Source of the DNA: Phoronis australis | Lineage: Eukaryota > Phoronida > Phoronidae | Assembly (NCBI GenBank): GCA_002633005.1 | Contig: NMRA01000211.1 | Location: 226,433 to 290,432 of the forward strand | Reading direction: 5' to 3' | DNA: 64,000 nucleotides | Shown: piece after piece, positions 1 through 11,869 of the stretch | Layout of the letters: each line of letters starts with the position of its first letter | Numbering within the stretch: position 1 is the first letter of the stretch | Made by a program: the position numbers and the translations under genes | Notes under the pieces: model-generated | Told to the model about the DNA's origin: nothing | The model's input: the letters and a program-made list of their open reading frames with translations, nothing else | The model's database searches: none

Positions 1-2276
1 GGTTTGTACATTGTGCATATCCATATGGTAATTCCTTGCCTGTTCATCACCCAATATGGCAGACAAGGGAACTTTTTGTCAAATTTCAACAAAAATTTCA
101 GCATGTTAGGTTGGTTCATTATAAGCAGATGTCATAAACAACATGTTTTAAAGTCTCTTACTTCAAGATAGTCACTCTTTAAACAATAGAAAAATGACAG
201 TTTTGGCAATTATTTTTGGTAGAAATAAGTGAAGAATTATAATTGCACTTGGAAATGTGGACTTAGTTAACCATAATTCCATTTTGGCCTTCAGTGTATG
301 TTTCTTCTAGAAGAAAACAAATCCAGTGCACGTGGAGAAGGGGTTGTTGCTTAAGTTTCTGAACCTAATATGGATAATCTTGAAGTGAAACGGAATTGTT
401 TGTATGTTATACATTGAAACATATCATGCTCTTTAATCTCATATGAGACAACTCCTACGCTAACATTTGGGGTGTTGTTATCCCAACGCCTAAGACAGAC
501 TGTGACTAACCGATCCTAATAGATTCACAAATTAATGCTTGTTGCTTCAGCCACGATCCTGAAGAAAACCTTGCTAATTTCTCTTTTTATGCAAAGGTGG
601 CTTCTATTTTAAAAACAGTCGTGTTGGTTGGTTGTCTTATTGTTTGTTGTTTTACTTTGAAACTCGTACGCTAAACAGGCGTGTTGGTTCACGACCACAA
701 TTATCTCATTCAGCACGTTCAGCCATCACTTTGCTGGATACTCTGGGGTAAACAGTGCAAATCCTGTTAGCGTAAGATTTGCCTAATAGGGGCACAAAAA
801 TACCCAAAGCCCTGTGTCCTTGTGCTCTGTAGCAATAATTGCAGCAAAGTCTGAGACAATAAAATACCAATCTATGCAACATGTTTGTGGAGAAGTTGCG
901 AAAACTCCTAAAACTTTTCAAGTTTCAATTTCAAGCATTTCAAAACCAACCAAAAATCCCCCGGTAGTAAAAAATTAATGTCAAAATGATAATTTTTAAC
1001 AACTTCACCTCAAGCCCTTGATAGGTTAAACTTGTGCACCACTGATGCGCATCAGATAGTGTGTCATTCAATTGAAGAGATTCTGAATTAAAGAGTTTGT
1101 TGTATGCATGGAATTTCTCTAGGCATAATGCAAGTGACACTCTCTTGGAAAAGCATTCTTATTTTTCACTGGACAACCAGATGTTTGGTGAAATCAGTGG
1201 ATGATGATATGGTGCTTTGAATGTTGTTTGAATTATTGTTAAGTTGGTGGAAATGTTTATGTAGTATCGTTGTGCTAAAATTTTAAGATTTTCTGCATTT
1301 TGTGATAAAAGATTATGTAATATGCAATTTTGTAAAAGTGCACGTAACAGTCACTATAGCCGTATTAAATGGGACCACAGTAAGTTCATTGTTTTTTTTG
1401 CACACACAGACAAATCAGTGGGTGCATGTTCATGTCACATAGCGTCTGTCCACAGTGCCTTCATTTTGTTAATGAGTCAAGTCAGTTGGCTGTGTGTCGG
1501 GGCGTATGACCGAAATGATTTCTTCCTGTCTTAAAGTGGCATTAAACCAGTACATTCTGTCAAAAAATTAAGTTTTGATTTAGGCCACTCACCACTAAGG
1601 AATTGGTCTATTCTCATTCCGTATTCTGTTTGGAAGTGATTTCAGGGGGTTGGGAAGATCTGGCAGTCCTTAAGTTCTTTCGACTAAGCCCTGAAACCAC
1701 CTCCAACTTGTACTGATAGAAACAAGTTGATATTAATTTCATAACGTTTGAGTGTCTAAATCAGTTCTTGTTGTGAGGAAAAGTATTTGTATAGTATGAT
1801 ATACTTTGAAAAAGCTTTTATTCTAGAATTATTTTGGTTGGGGACCATTCTTAATTATGACCAGTGTCAGTTTTACAAACTGTACACTTCCTTATCTCTC
1901 CCCTGTCCCTGTAATGACCTAACTAAAACAAAATTTTCAACCAATTATCCTGGTATTTTTGATGTAGCATTAATTAAAACAGCAAATTAATTAGTTTCAC
2001 ATCGGCATTTTGAGGATGTAAGAAGCATACAACCTACAAGAGCAGTCAGCCTTGGTCCCTTAATTCCTCAATTTTACAAAATATTTATTATCAGGCAAAA
2101 CTTGTGCATTGGGTTGGATGGGATTTAAAAACAGATTAATAAATCCAATTTCTCAATTCTATTGTTTAGAAAGATGAATTAATCCTCAGTATAACCACAT
2201 AATATCAGTTGTGATCAGTTTGGTTTCAAATAGCAACTAAGTGCCCTGTTTAGATTGAAGACTAAATTGATTTAAC
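1..2276. other. Left-edge non-coding stretch
   Basis: I see no exon-like reading frame with splice signals and a recognisable protein. Short open frames here are chance frames in AT-rich sequence. The identifiable content is one copy of a dispersed repeat (about 441-790), whose second copy is near 13941-14420. A segment at about 1530-1750 shares short phrases with other dispersed sequences in the window. Confidence 0.6.
441..790 (+). repeat. Dispersed repeat family A, copy 1
   Basis: This stretch aligns in order with 13941-14420. Shared blocks include 'ctaacatttggggt', 'cccaacgcct', 'gattcacaaatta', 'tttaaaaacagtc', 'cgtacgctaaa' and 'ctctggggtaaacagtgca'. Copy 2 has extra internal sequence, including a repeated 'atgctaaa' phrase. 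No coding capacity is evident. It is probably a non-autonomous element, class unresolved. Confidence 0.6.
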
Positions 2277-4170
2277 ATCAGTTTGTGGTTCAAATTTATT
2301 TTGAGGAAGCATGTGTTAACGCAAGCAGTTTAGCAATCGATTCAACCTCAATTGATTTAACCTAAAGCAATTCATACCTCACGAAAACTAACTATATTAC
2401 TGGCCATTTATAAACCGAAACTCGTGACAGGAAGGTGAAATGTGTTCTTGCGTGGTACTTTCCCAACAGAGGGTGCAGTGTCTAAAGTTATTCAATGTTT
2501 GTAATGGATACGGGAAGCCGAAGCATCTTTAAGACGATAGAGACAAATTGTCGCAAAGGAAATAGATTCCGAACTTCAGTATAAACAGGTAAATGACTGC
2601 CTGAATGTACATTATAGTCATTATAAAACATTGGCAAAGATTTTTTAGGTGCTTGCATTTGTCGAATTTTGCAGTAGCTGCTATTGCATCTAAGATTACA
2701 ACATGATATTGGAAGTCCTATCTTATCTACAGCTCACACTGTCAACCTTTGCACATGCTAATATTCAAGTTGTGACCATATCTCGGCAGAGATACCCGGG
2801 AACAGTTGTCGACTGGAGCATACATTGGGTAAGCAACAGTTTATGATCTATATTATTTATTTTGAATAATATTCCGTTATGATGCTGTGTTGATAACATC
2901 AACATTTAACGAAAGAGTGCCAGATCACGTGAATGTAGTTGGGCAACACTTGTGTCCATCACTGTTCATTGAATGATGTATCAACCTGCTACATTGAGTA
3001 CCTGCTAATCCAGTGTGAACTTAATCTTCGTGTTTCAATAGTGTGTGAAGGTTGGTAGATAGGCCACAGGTAACTAAATACGTAGGGGCGGAAGAGCATG
3101 TTGATGTCATCCAGCATGCCTAAAATCTTATTTATGCGGTGTTTATCAAATATTTAGGATAATAATCTGCAGATTTCCTGTGGCTGCAACAGGCATCTCA
3201 TTTCAAAGGTTAGATGAAGAGCAGCTTTGTGTACTGGTTTAAAAAAGACAACTGGATCTTGATAATCTTTTTGTCCAATTTTTTAAGACACCAGTGTCGA
3301 AGACCTTAAATCACAGGCTTTACTCAACAGTTCAATGAAAAGACAACAGGGTGTGAAAGATGATTATTATTTTATGATTTTTCCTATCACCACGGTTATT
3401 ATTAGTGTTAATATTGTATGAAAATGTATTTATCAGGTCTTATATCGACAAAATAAATGCTATTGGAGCTGTTATCTGAATGGCTTAGTTGCTGCACTTT
3501 GAATAAACTAATTTTTCATGTGATCAGACTCTTATGACCATTTAATTCTTAAATAATGCAAAAGTCTAATAATATAAAATAGACTGCCACAGAGTTTTAT
3601 GTAGGTGGAGTGATTAGGTGGTATCAGCTGGTGGGAATTTATGTTTGCTTAAGGTGGAAACCTAAGATATTCCGGTTGTTTTCTTCGTTCCATGATTTAC
3701 CGGCAAACAGACATAACATAATTTGTAAGCAGTTAGTGGGTCAATACTGCACAATGTGCCTGCCAGAATTTTATTTTGTTAACAACTTTTTAACAAACTC
3801 AATGCTCCATCATGTAGTATGGTTTAGGTATTCTCAGCTAAAATTATGAAATTTAATGTGGGGAAATTGTTCTGCGCATTTCAGCTTTTTTGTTATTAAT
3901 GAGATTATCAAAATGGAAAATTGTAGTTAATTGTATACGGTATGTGTGGATGTCGTTGTGTTAACTTCTTCAAAGTAGAAACAATTTTTCAAAAAAATGC
4001 CATTTTTTGCACAGAAAAATTTTTAACTCAAGACATGCAACCCCAGTCCCTGCCCCAGGTTATACTCGTCATTCTGTCTTTTTCTAAGTTGAAATCTAAT
4101 TTGACATTGCATATCAGGAATGGTAATTTGGTGGGACTAAGATTGCGTGGCTCTCTGGTTGTGCCAAATT
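2277..4170 (+). repeat. Tandem duplication 1, left copy
   Basis: About 1.89 kb that is repeated nearly base for base at 4172-6055. The offset is 1884 bases, for example 3610-3849 versus 5494-5733. The copies differ by a few substitutions and small indels near their starts. A single N at 4171 separates them exactly. The near identity plus the N at the junction suggest two allelic or overlapping contigs placed in tandem rather than a real duplication. No gene is recognised inside. Confidence 0.85.
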
Positions 4171-4171
4171 N

Positions 4172-6055
4172 ATCAGTTTGTGGTTCAAATTTATTTTCAG
4201 GAAGCATGTGTTAACGCAATCGATTCGACCTCAAATCGATTTAACCTAAAGCGATTCATACCTCATGAAAACTAACTATATTACTGGCCATTTATAAACC
4301 GAAACTCGTGACAGGAAGGTGAAATGTGTTCTTGCGTGGTATTTTCCCAACAGAGGGTGCAGTGTCTAAAGTTATTCAATGTTTGTAATGGAGACGGGAA
4401 GCCGAAGCATCTGTAAGATGATAGAGACAAATCGTCCCAAAGGAAATAGATTCCGAACTTCAGTATAAACAGGTAAATGACTGCCTGAATGTACATAATA
4501 GTCATTATAAAACATTGGCAAAGATTTTTTAGGTGCTTGCATTTGTCGAATTTTGCAGTAGCTGCTATTGCATCTAAGATTACAACATGATATTGGAAGT
4601 CCTATCTTATCTACAGCTCACACTGTCAACCTTTGCACATGCTGATATTCAAGTTGTGACCATATCTCGGCAGAGATACCCGGGAACAGTTGTCGACTGG
4701 AGCATACATTGGGTAAGCAACAGTTTATGATCTATATTATTTATTTTGAATAATATTCCGTTATGATGCTGTGTTGATAACATCAACATTTAACGAAAGA
4801 GTGCCAGATCACGTGAATGTAGTTGGGCAACACTTGTGTCCCATCACTGTTCATTGAATGATGTATCAACCTGCTACATTGAGTACCTGCTAATCCAGTG
4901 TGAACTTAATCTTCGTGTTTCAATAGTGTGTGAAGGTTGGTAGATAGGCCACAGGTAACTAAATACGTAGGGGCGGAAGAGCATGTTGGTGTCATCCAGC
5001 ATGCCTAAAATCTTATTTAGCGGTGTTTATCAAATATTTAGGATAATAATCTGCAGATTTCCTGTGGCTGCAACAGGCATCTCATTTCAAAGGTTAGATG
5101 AAGAGCAGCTTTGTGTACTGGCTTAAAAAAGACAACTGGATCTTGATAATCTTTTTGTCCAATTTTTTAAGACACCAGTGTCGAAGACCTTAAATCACAG
5201 GCTTTACTCAACAGTTCAATGAAAAGACAACAGGGTGTGAAAGATGATTATTATTTTATGATTTTTCCTATCAACACGGTTATTATTAGTGTTAATATTG
5301 TATGAAAATGTATTTATCAGGTCTTATATCGACAAAATAAATGCTATTGGAGCTGTTATCTGAATGGCTTAGTTGCTGCACTTTGAATAAACTAATTTTT
5401 CATGTGATCAGACTCTTATGACCATTTAATTCTTAAATAATGCAAAAGTCTAATAATATAAAATAGACTGCCACAGAGTTTTATGTAGGTGGAGTGATTA
5501 GGTGGTATCAGCTGGTGGGAATTTATGTTTGCTTAAGGTGGAAACCTAAGATATTCCGGTTGTTTTCTTCGTTCCATGATTTACCGGCAAACAGACATAA
5601 CATAATTTGTAAGCAGTTAGTGGGTCAATACTGCACAATGTGCCTGCCAGAATTTTATTTTGTTAACAACTTTTTAACAAACTCAATGCTCCATCATGTA
5701 GTATGGTTTAGGTATTCTCAGCTAAAATTATGAAATTTAATGTGGGGAAATTGTTCTGCGCATTTCAGCTTTTTTGTTATTAATGAGATTATCAAAATGG
5801 AAAATTGTAGTTAATTGTATACGGTATGTGTGGATGTCGTTGTGTTAACTTCTTCAAAGTAGAAACAATTTTTCAAAAAAATGCCATTTTTTGCACAGAA
5901 AAATTTTTAACTCAAGACATGCAACCCCAGTCCCTGCCCCAGGTTATACTCGTCATTCTGTCTTTTTCTAAGTTGAAATCTAATTTGACATTGCATATCA
6001 GGAATGGTAATTTGGTGGGACTAAGATTGCGTGGCTCTCTGGTTGTGCCAAATTT
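4172..6055 (+). repeat. Tandem duplication 1, right copy
   Basis: Second copy of the 2277-4170 unit, beginning immediately after the lone N at 4171. It lacks a short block near the start of the left copy. Past 6055 the sequence continues into unique DNA, as expected if this copy is the contig that extends to the right. No coding content is recognised. Confidence 0.85.
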
Positions 6056-6527
6056 GCAACATAATATCGTGCAGTGTTGAGTGTGAAAAAGCACTGAAAT
6101 TGTCTCACAATCTATGAATTTCCAAAAAATACAAGAACATGACTGGTTATGTGATTAACTGAACTCAAGTCATTAATTTCAAACAAAAACACATCAAAAT
6201 TTTCTACAGTTACAGCATGTTACCCAAGTTACCCAAAAGCTTAATGAAAATCCAGACGCATTTGCATTGCCTATTGTCTGTTTGTATGCAGAGATCCCCA
6301 AACAGAGGAAATGTAAATGAAATCAGCAATCTGTAAGTCATGAAAAATTGAAGAAGAGACCCTCATGAGTTAAGTTTTCTTTTATGTAAAACATTGTGAA
6401 GATAATTTTCTTGAAATTTTAGGTTTACAGCCTTTGTTAACTATGTCTCCGTTGTTTACCAAGGTTCTGACCAGATAAGATCCCGCAATCAAGATCAGAT
6501 ACCAGGCCTTCATGCAGCGAACGTCCT

Positions 6528-6547
6528 GGGCGTCCAAATGGACGCCC
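6528..6547. repeat. Short perfect hairpin 'GGGCGTCCA-AA-TGGACGCCC'
   Basis: A 9-bp perfect stem with a 2-base loop. Two related 'GGACGCCC' phrases follow within 80 bases (about 6574 and 6594). The local GC content is well above its surroundings. It looks like the edge or core of a small repeat rather than a regulatory site of known type. Confidence 0.5.
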
Positions 6548-7411
6548 TAGCATTAATGTGGACACTCTGGCAAGGACGCCCAATGTATCATTTGGACGCC
6601 CTGTCAATCAGAATTTCTCCAGTTTGGACACCCACATTGTAGGATTACTAAGACTCCCAGTTAATCAAAGAGAGAAGTTGGCCCTTTCAACGCAGAAAGA
6701 AACATACGATGTATTTCAAATGTTGCAATGTTCAAACTATTTTCAAAGTATTTGGTAGACCTGTCAATCATTAGCACATGTTTGGTTGCCAGAGTGTCTT
6801 CTTTCAGTAGACTCATGTGCCACTGCAATTCTGTACTTTATATAGGGACACCGACCTTGCTCAACTCCAAACTGGTGTTTCAGAGCTGCAGTTTCATCTA
6901 CTTCATCTTTTTTGAAAATACCAAAAGCGAAATAAATGTCATTATTTTAATAATATGATGTGACGCAAGAATATCCCCATTTAAAATGTTTGAGTTTTTG
7001 CCCGTTTCATGCTTTTGTATCTGTGTCTAAAATGGAGCAGCAGTGACACCTGTTGCCAAAATATAAACCACACATCATCTGTGCATTTTTCTTTTGTTGG
7101 TAACTGCAGCTTTGATGACTCATTGTACAGAATATAAAGCTAGTGAAGTTGATATAATAAACTTTATAACAGAATTTGACTTGAGATGACCAAAAACAGT
7201 GCACTCATCGTTCAACCAATATCTGTAATATCTGTAATACCTGTTTGGTAAGCTTTTTGGCTGTTTTCGTAAATTTAAACATAAAAGTCTTTATCAACAG
7301 TTTTTTAGTACTTAAAAAAGCCCAATACAAGGGAGCTGTTTTTGTAAACTTAGGTGTAAAAGCCTTGTTCAACGCATTTTTTAATTTAAAAAAAAAACTC
7401 ACTGTGTGTTT

Positions 7412-7450
7412 GGGGGGGGGGTTACTGGTGAATGGTGGTGGGGGGGGGGG
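7412..7450 (+). repeat. Poly-G tracts
   Basis: Two runs of about 10 and 11 consecutive G residues separated by 'GG'-rich sequence (ggtgaatggtgg). Such a stretch could form a G-quadruplex on the + strand. It may also be a length-polymorphic or error-prone homopolymer. Confidence 0.6.
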
Positions 7451-7664
7451 TAATGCGTCGTTGGAATCATGGATGCCCTGGAATATTGGGAACCCATTTT
7501 GGACACCCTATGTTCGAAATCCTGGATGAAGCCCTGTCAGACACCCCCACATCTTATGGACTGGAGCCTAAGGCTTTTGATGTGGCAATGTCCCTTTTCT
7601 GAGCCCTTGGGGTTAACCATGTGGATTCACAAAGAAGAAAACTGTTTGATAGTGTTATTCAGTG

Positions 7665-7815
7665 AACATGCCAATAGGGTTTACAGACCTAAAGATACAC
7701 CAAGACTAGCTTAGAGGATGTCCCTTTTAAAAGTAGCCTGTCAAGTCTATTCATAAAGACATGCCCTAGCTTAAAAGTAGCTTGTCAAGTCTATTCATAA
7801 AGACATGCCCAAGGT
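7665..7815 (+). repeat. Dispersed repeat family B, with a 43-bp local duplication
   Basis: Contains 'tttacagacct', 'acaccaagactagc' and 'tattcataaagacatgccc', in the same order as the reverse complement of 27385-27492. The phrase from 'gtcaagtctattcataaag' to 'acatgccc' occurs twice in tandem at about 7740-7813. Non-coding dispersed element. Confidence 0.6.
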
Positions 7816-7874
7816 AATTGAGCAAGTAAATCTTTTTTACAATATGCTTTCCCACGGCAATAAAGGTCTCGATA

Positions 7875-7960
7875 TAACGTGCCCATATTTTGAAAACCAG
7901 TTTGATGCCCATTATTTAGTGGAGAAAACAGGTTCTCAAAGTTCGGGCATATATCAGACC
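7875..7960. repeat. Inverted-repeat element shared with 52745-52830
   Basis: Carries 'gtgcccatattttgaaaacc' followed after about 30 bases by a reverse-complement arm around 'ggttctcaaagttcgggca'. The phrase 'ccagtttgatgcc' also occurs at 52775. The arms could fold back on each other, which suggests a small MITE-like element. Confidence 0.4.
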
Positions 7961-8195
7961 ATTACCGTTTCCCACTATTGTAGTGAAGCTCCGTTTTTAG
8001 CAAAGTTTCATATGTGGGTAAGGTTAAGTTCAATAGTCAATCTGCAAGCGAAACTTTGCTGAAAAGTGTAGGATTTAAAAGTGAAGCTTTGGTAGTCACC
8101 AAAACTGTTGTGTAGTGGGAATGGTTAGAGCTAAAATTTGGTGACATCATCGGTGGAGGTTGAGGCAAAGATATAGGATGATGCTAAACTCAATG

Positions 8196-8396
8196 TCATA
8201 CCATAGATATCCTGCAAAACTTGTTCAGTTTACGTTGGCCCATTTCAATTTCATTAACACTGTTAACTGGCGGTAGAACAATTTTCAGTTCAACCTCGAT
8301 TCCACCACTCAATATTTGCTTGAGATTACAAATCATCTGCGCCGTCTGAAATTTTTCTCTGATGACGGGATCGCCATATGGCGATAACTTAGACAT
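8196..8396 (-). other. Unassigned 66-codon frame, possible orphan exon
   Basis: The - strand frame has protein-like composition, with phrases such as 'REKFQTAQMICNLKQIL' and 'VELKIVLPPVN', and is locally more GC-rich than its flanks. Just upstream on the - strand is 'cccacaagacag', which could be a splice acceptor. I do not recognise the family and found no partner exon nearby. It could be a lone exon, a decayed pseudogene or a transposon scrap, or pure chance. Confidence 0.2.
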
Positions 8397-8924
8397 TGCT
8401 GTCTTGTGGGAAAGGTAATTGAAGTTTCAGTAAACGGAAGGTACCCTATAAGAAAGCACCTTGAGAAAGTACTGCCCTGTAATTATTCCCAACTGATTAG
8501 ATTTATTGTATTGAAAACACAAAGGGTATGGTGATGCACTGTCAGCAGGTCGTTGGGGTAAGTGGGGTGTAATTTGTTACAACTTATAAGTGGTGAGAAA
8601 ACTGGTTCTCAAAATGTATGACCCCTGAAAGTGATCACTTCTTGTTTTGTGTTCAGCTAGATTGTGACCTGCACGTGTAAGTATTATTTTTGACTTAATT
8701 AATGGCTTCATTCTTTTTTGTCTTTCCATTAAATTGAAGTTTTAGCATAGCTTTATAACGTGCTCGTAAAAACAATAAATCCTGTTCAGGTGCTCCTCCA
8801 TTAAAATTTCACTGCATTCTTTATGGGTATTAAGATCACCCTGCAGTGGCAGACAGAAGTCAAATCTTGTGTTGCTGAAGCAAGTTACACAATGAAGGTT
8901 GGGACATATTTAGGAATGAGCAGC

Positions 8925-9130
8925 AGTTGCAATGCCCATTGCATAATTCTCTTTTTCTGTTGTGACAATAAATTCTATTCTCATGAGCTGCTCCCCCATT
9001 AAAATCTGATTTTTGCCATTTAAACAATGAAAAATTTCAATTTTCAATGATATATTTAGTTTAATTGTCTAGAGTGTCTAAAATGGTCAGGAAAATGTTA
9101 CCATGGACAGGCAGCAGATATCTCTGACAC
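8925..9130. repeat. Dispersed repeat family C, copy 1
   Basis: Matches 61190-61330 in ordered blocks, including 'cagcagttgcaa', 'aaacaatgaaaaa', 'ttcaattttcaatga' and a run around 'aaaatg..aggaaaatgtt'. Non-coding. Confidence 0.45.
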
Positions 9131-11356
9131 ACGTTTCTGTTCCATAATGGACTCACAAAATAAGCTTGTCATAAAAGTGCAGGCGCTTGGATAAGTGTCT
9201 GATATAATCCCAATGGGTGAAAATCAAGTTGCCAGTTCGGAAATGTTAAGTCTAGCTCTAATATTGCATCAAGAATTTTTTTCTTGCTTATTTGGTTCAA
9301 TTTACTCTCAAAACAGGGACTAGAGAATTTTTAGTGGGATATGGCACGTGCCTGGCGATTTATCAGTGATTCAATTGGGTTTATCATTAATATGAAATAT
9401 GTATTAATTACTTCCTTATCAAATAGCAGTTGATTGATTTTCTTGTCAAACATTCTGGCACAATAACTGTGATCACTACGCAAGTCCTGGTGGAACTTGA
9501 ATAAATAAATCAAGGAATCCAAGTTGCGAAAAGGTGTTGACCAAAGACTTGATTGCAGTACTTGTTCACTTCTTAGCTGCCTGTGATTGGAGTGGATTTT
9601 TGTAATGTCATTACCAATCACCAAAAAGGGCAATTACTGCCAAAGTACTGCTTTACTACAATGTTTAGTCAGGAAAATTAGACTTGTTCTGTGTAAATGG
9701 TGAAATTAAAGGTAAGTATGCAAGTTTATAATATGATGTAAATTTACCAAAACCAAAAGTTTCAAATTGCAGGTAAGTGAGCTTCATAGATGGGACTTTA
9801 CCTATTTCACCAATCTTGTGCAAAATGTTTGTGTTTTTAAAAATTTTTTTTGGCCTTACCAATCATACTGGCTGCATTCAGAATTTTACTTGTCATAACA
9901 GGGAAATTTATTTTGTCTATAGTGTACATTGCTGTACGTTCTTCAAATACTGCCGACCATTGTTGGTGACTGATGTAAAACACTAACATACTATGACTTG
10001 AAAAGATGTTTTCATTGAGATATTTTACAAAATGACATTGCACATTGCTGTATTATGTCCTTAGAAAAGAATCCTTACCCCATTCGTTTTTCACTATTGT
10101 AATGCTCTAGGTCTTCTGGTTAGATTAGATTGGGTGCTGTAATATGACAAGGGGAATTAAATGATGTATTGTGCTGGAAACGAGTAATTACGTGACATTT
10201 ATCATTCCTTTTGTGGACTAGGATATCGTGATGTTATCAAACTTAGATCATCACAGAGATTTATAGGACAGGAAAACTGCATGCATTATCCATGCAATAA
10301 TGAAAAGATTCTTTCAATTGCAATACACATCTTAATTCTGTAGTCATGACAACAGCAACTTAATTTAGACATCTGACTAGTCAGTCATTTAAAACAGCTC
10401 TAAACTGGTGCTTTCTGATAAAAAAAAACAAGTTTTTATTTAGACCTGACTGTTATGAAATTAGTCGCAAATTGCTCCTGGGTCAAATTAGAAGTGATTT
10501 CAGGAATTTGAAAGTTTGTTGTTACTTGATAACATGAAAGCTCATAAAATTTCAGGTCATGCTTGAACTGAAATTTGATAAGCTTGGTCTGAAAAAAATA
10601 ATGAACTGTCAGTTCTTTACAAGCTCGGGCATCACTTGTGCACTGGGTGAGGAACAAGATGAGGTGAATTTCATAATGGTTAATGGACTAATCAGAATTT
10701 TAAGCTATTTTAATAAAATAATGAAATTTCTGGATGCACTTCGCTCACTGACTATGAAAACTCACTCTCATAAAAAAATTCAACACATTTCTATAAGTGA
10801 GATGGACATAGTCTTTCAAAACACACCTGAACTAAGGAATGCATGGTTAACTCTTCAAAGGCATTTAATTCAACTGAACATGATCAATTTAACACTTTTC
10901 AATGGAGCAGGCCCACTAAATAATCATACTTAATTCCTTTGATGTCTTTTCAGGTTTTGTAGCCTTTATTACTGGACTCATCAAATTCTGTACCAGGCAG
11001 TCTAATCATAATCATCTGGTTGATGACATTGATAGTTTACCTATTAATGTGTGAATTCCCAGAATACACTCAAATGACTGGCATGAAGAAACAAGTGTTG
11101 CTTCATTCACTTGATTTGATGGATTCTTCAGGATATAACGTGACATAACTTAATTGAAATGAGACATGGACTGGTGAAAATTGTCATGACTCCAAGGATT
11201 CAGCAGCTGACAAATGACAGTTGACCAAGTGTCTTTGTGTGTGTGTCCGTCTTATCAGCAGGAAGGAAAATGATTCGCTCAAGTCAAATGGGTGACTTTT
11301 GATTGTTGCACTTTTTTCTGCATTGAAAACACTCTTGTCGTCATTTTAACTCCATC

Positions 11357-11869
11357 ATGCATTACAAAAGCTTCCCACCTTGGACCCAAGTGATCATAGT
11401 AACACTACTGTTGGCAACGAGATCTTCTGCATTGTTTGCAAACTACAGTGGTGATGTTTTAGTGGGATCACTGTTTCCTATTCATTCTCATGAATTGCTG
11501 CTGACAAATATGCGAGACCAGTGCGGTGACATACAGGTTGAGGATGGCATATTACCTCTGGAGGCTTTGCTGTACACTCTTGACGAAATCAACAATTCAA
11601 GTCTGTTACCTGGATTTACACTTGGGACTATTGCACTGGACAGTTGTGATAGCGACACACATGCTTTGGGACAAGCTGTAGAGTTTGTTAAAATTTTGGT
11701 TACCAGGGCAACGCACGGAGATGTAGCATTTGTGTGTGCTGACAATAGTAAACCAATACTGAAACCTGGAGTGGAGGAGTTTAATAAAGTGGTCGGAGTT
11801 GTTGGTGGATCATCCAGTAGTGTCTCCATCGCTGTTGCAAACTTGTTACGTCTGTTCAATGTTCCACAA
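11357..11869 (+). CDS. Receptor exon 1: signal peptide and first part of ligand domain
   Basis: ATG at 11357, 11 codons after an in-frame TGA. Residues 5-25 form a hydrophobic secretion signal (TQVIIVTLLLA). The exon continues through 'EALLYTLDEIN', 'DSCDSDTHALGQAVEF' (mGluR 'DSC...ALEQSIEF') and 'VVGVVGGSSSSVSIAVANLL'. It ends CAA|gtaagt, phase 0. At the positions of mGluR1 Tyr74 and Arg78 it has Asp63 and Pro67; Ser154 keeps the mGluR1 Ser165 position. Confidence 0.93.

Larger units (their letters stand above)
6056..11356. other. Repeat-bearing sequence upstream of the receptor gene
   Basis: No convincing exon was found. The stretch holds a perfect short hairpin (6528-6547), two poly-G tracts (7412-7421 and 7440-7450), a 43-bp local tandem repeat (about 7730-7813), a dispersed repeat shared with 27385-27492, an inverted-repeat motif shared with 52745-52830, and a repeat at 8925-9130 shared with 61190-61330. 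The promoter and 5' UTR of the receptor presumably lie at its right end, but I see no reliable core-promoter signal. Confidence 0.5.

Noticed and set aside
3610-6080. Repeated frames of 79 and 84-90 codons in the duplicated segment
   Set aside because: Their identity reflects the duplicated DNA, not selection. Composition is that of AT-rich non-coding sequence.
10559-10933. A 124-codon + strand frame just upstream of the receptor
   Set aside because: It overlaps a stretch with repeat-like phrases, shows no domain or signal peptide, and does not join in phase to receptor exon 1, which has its own upstream stop.
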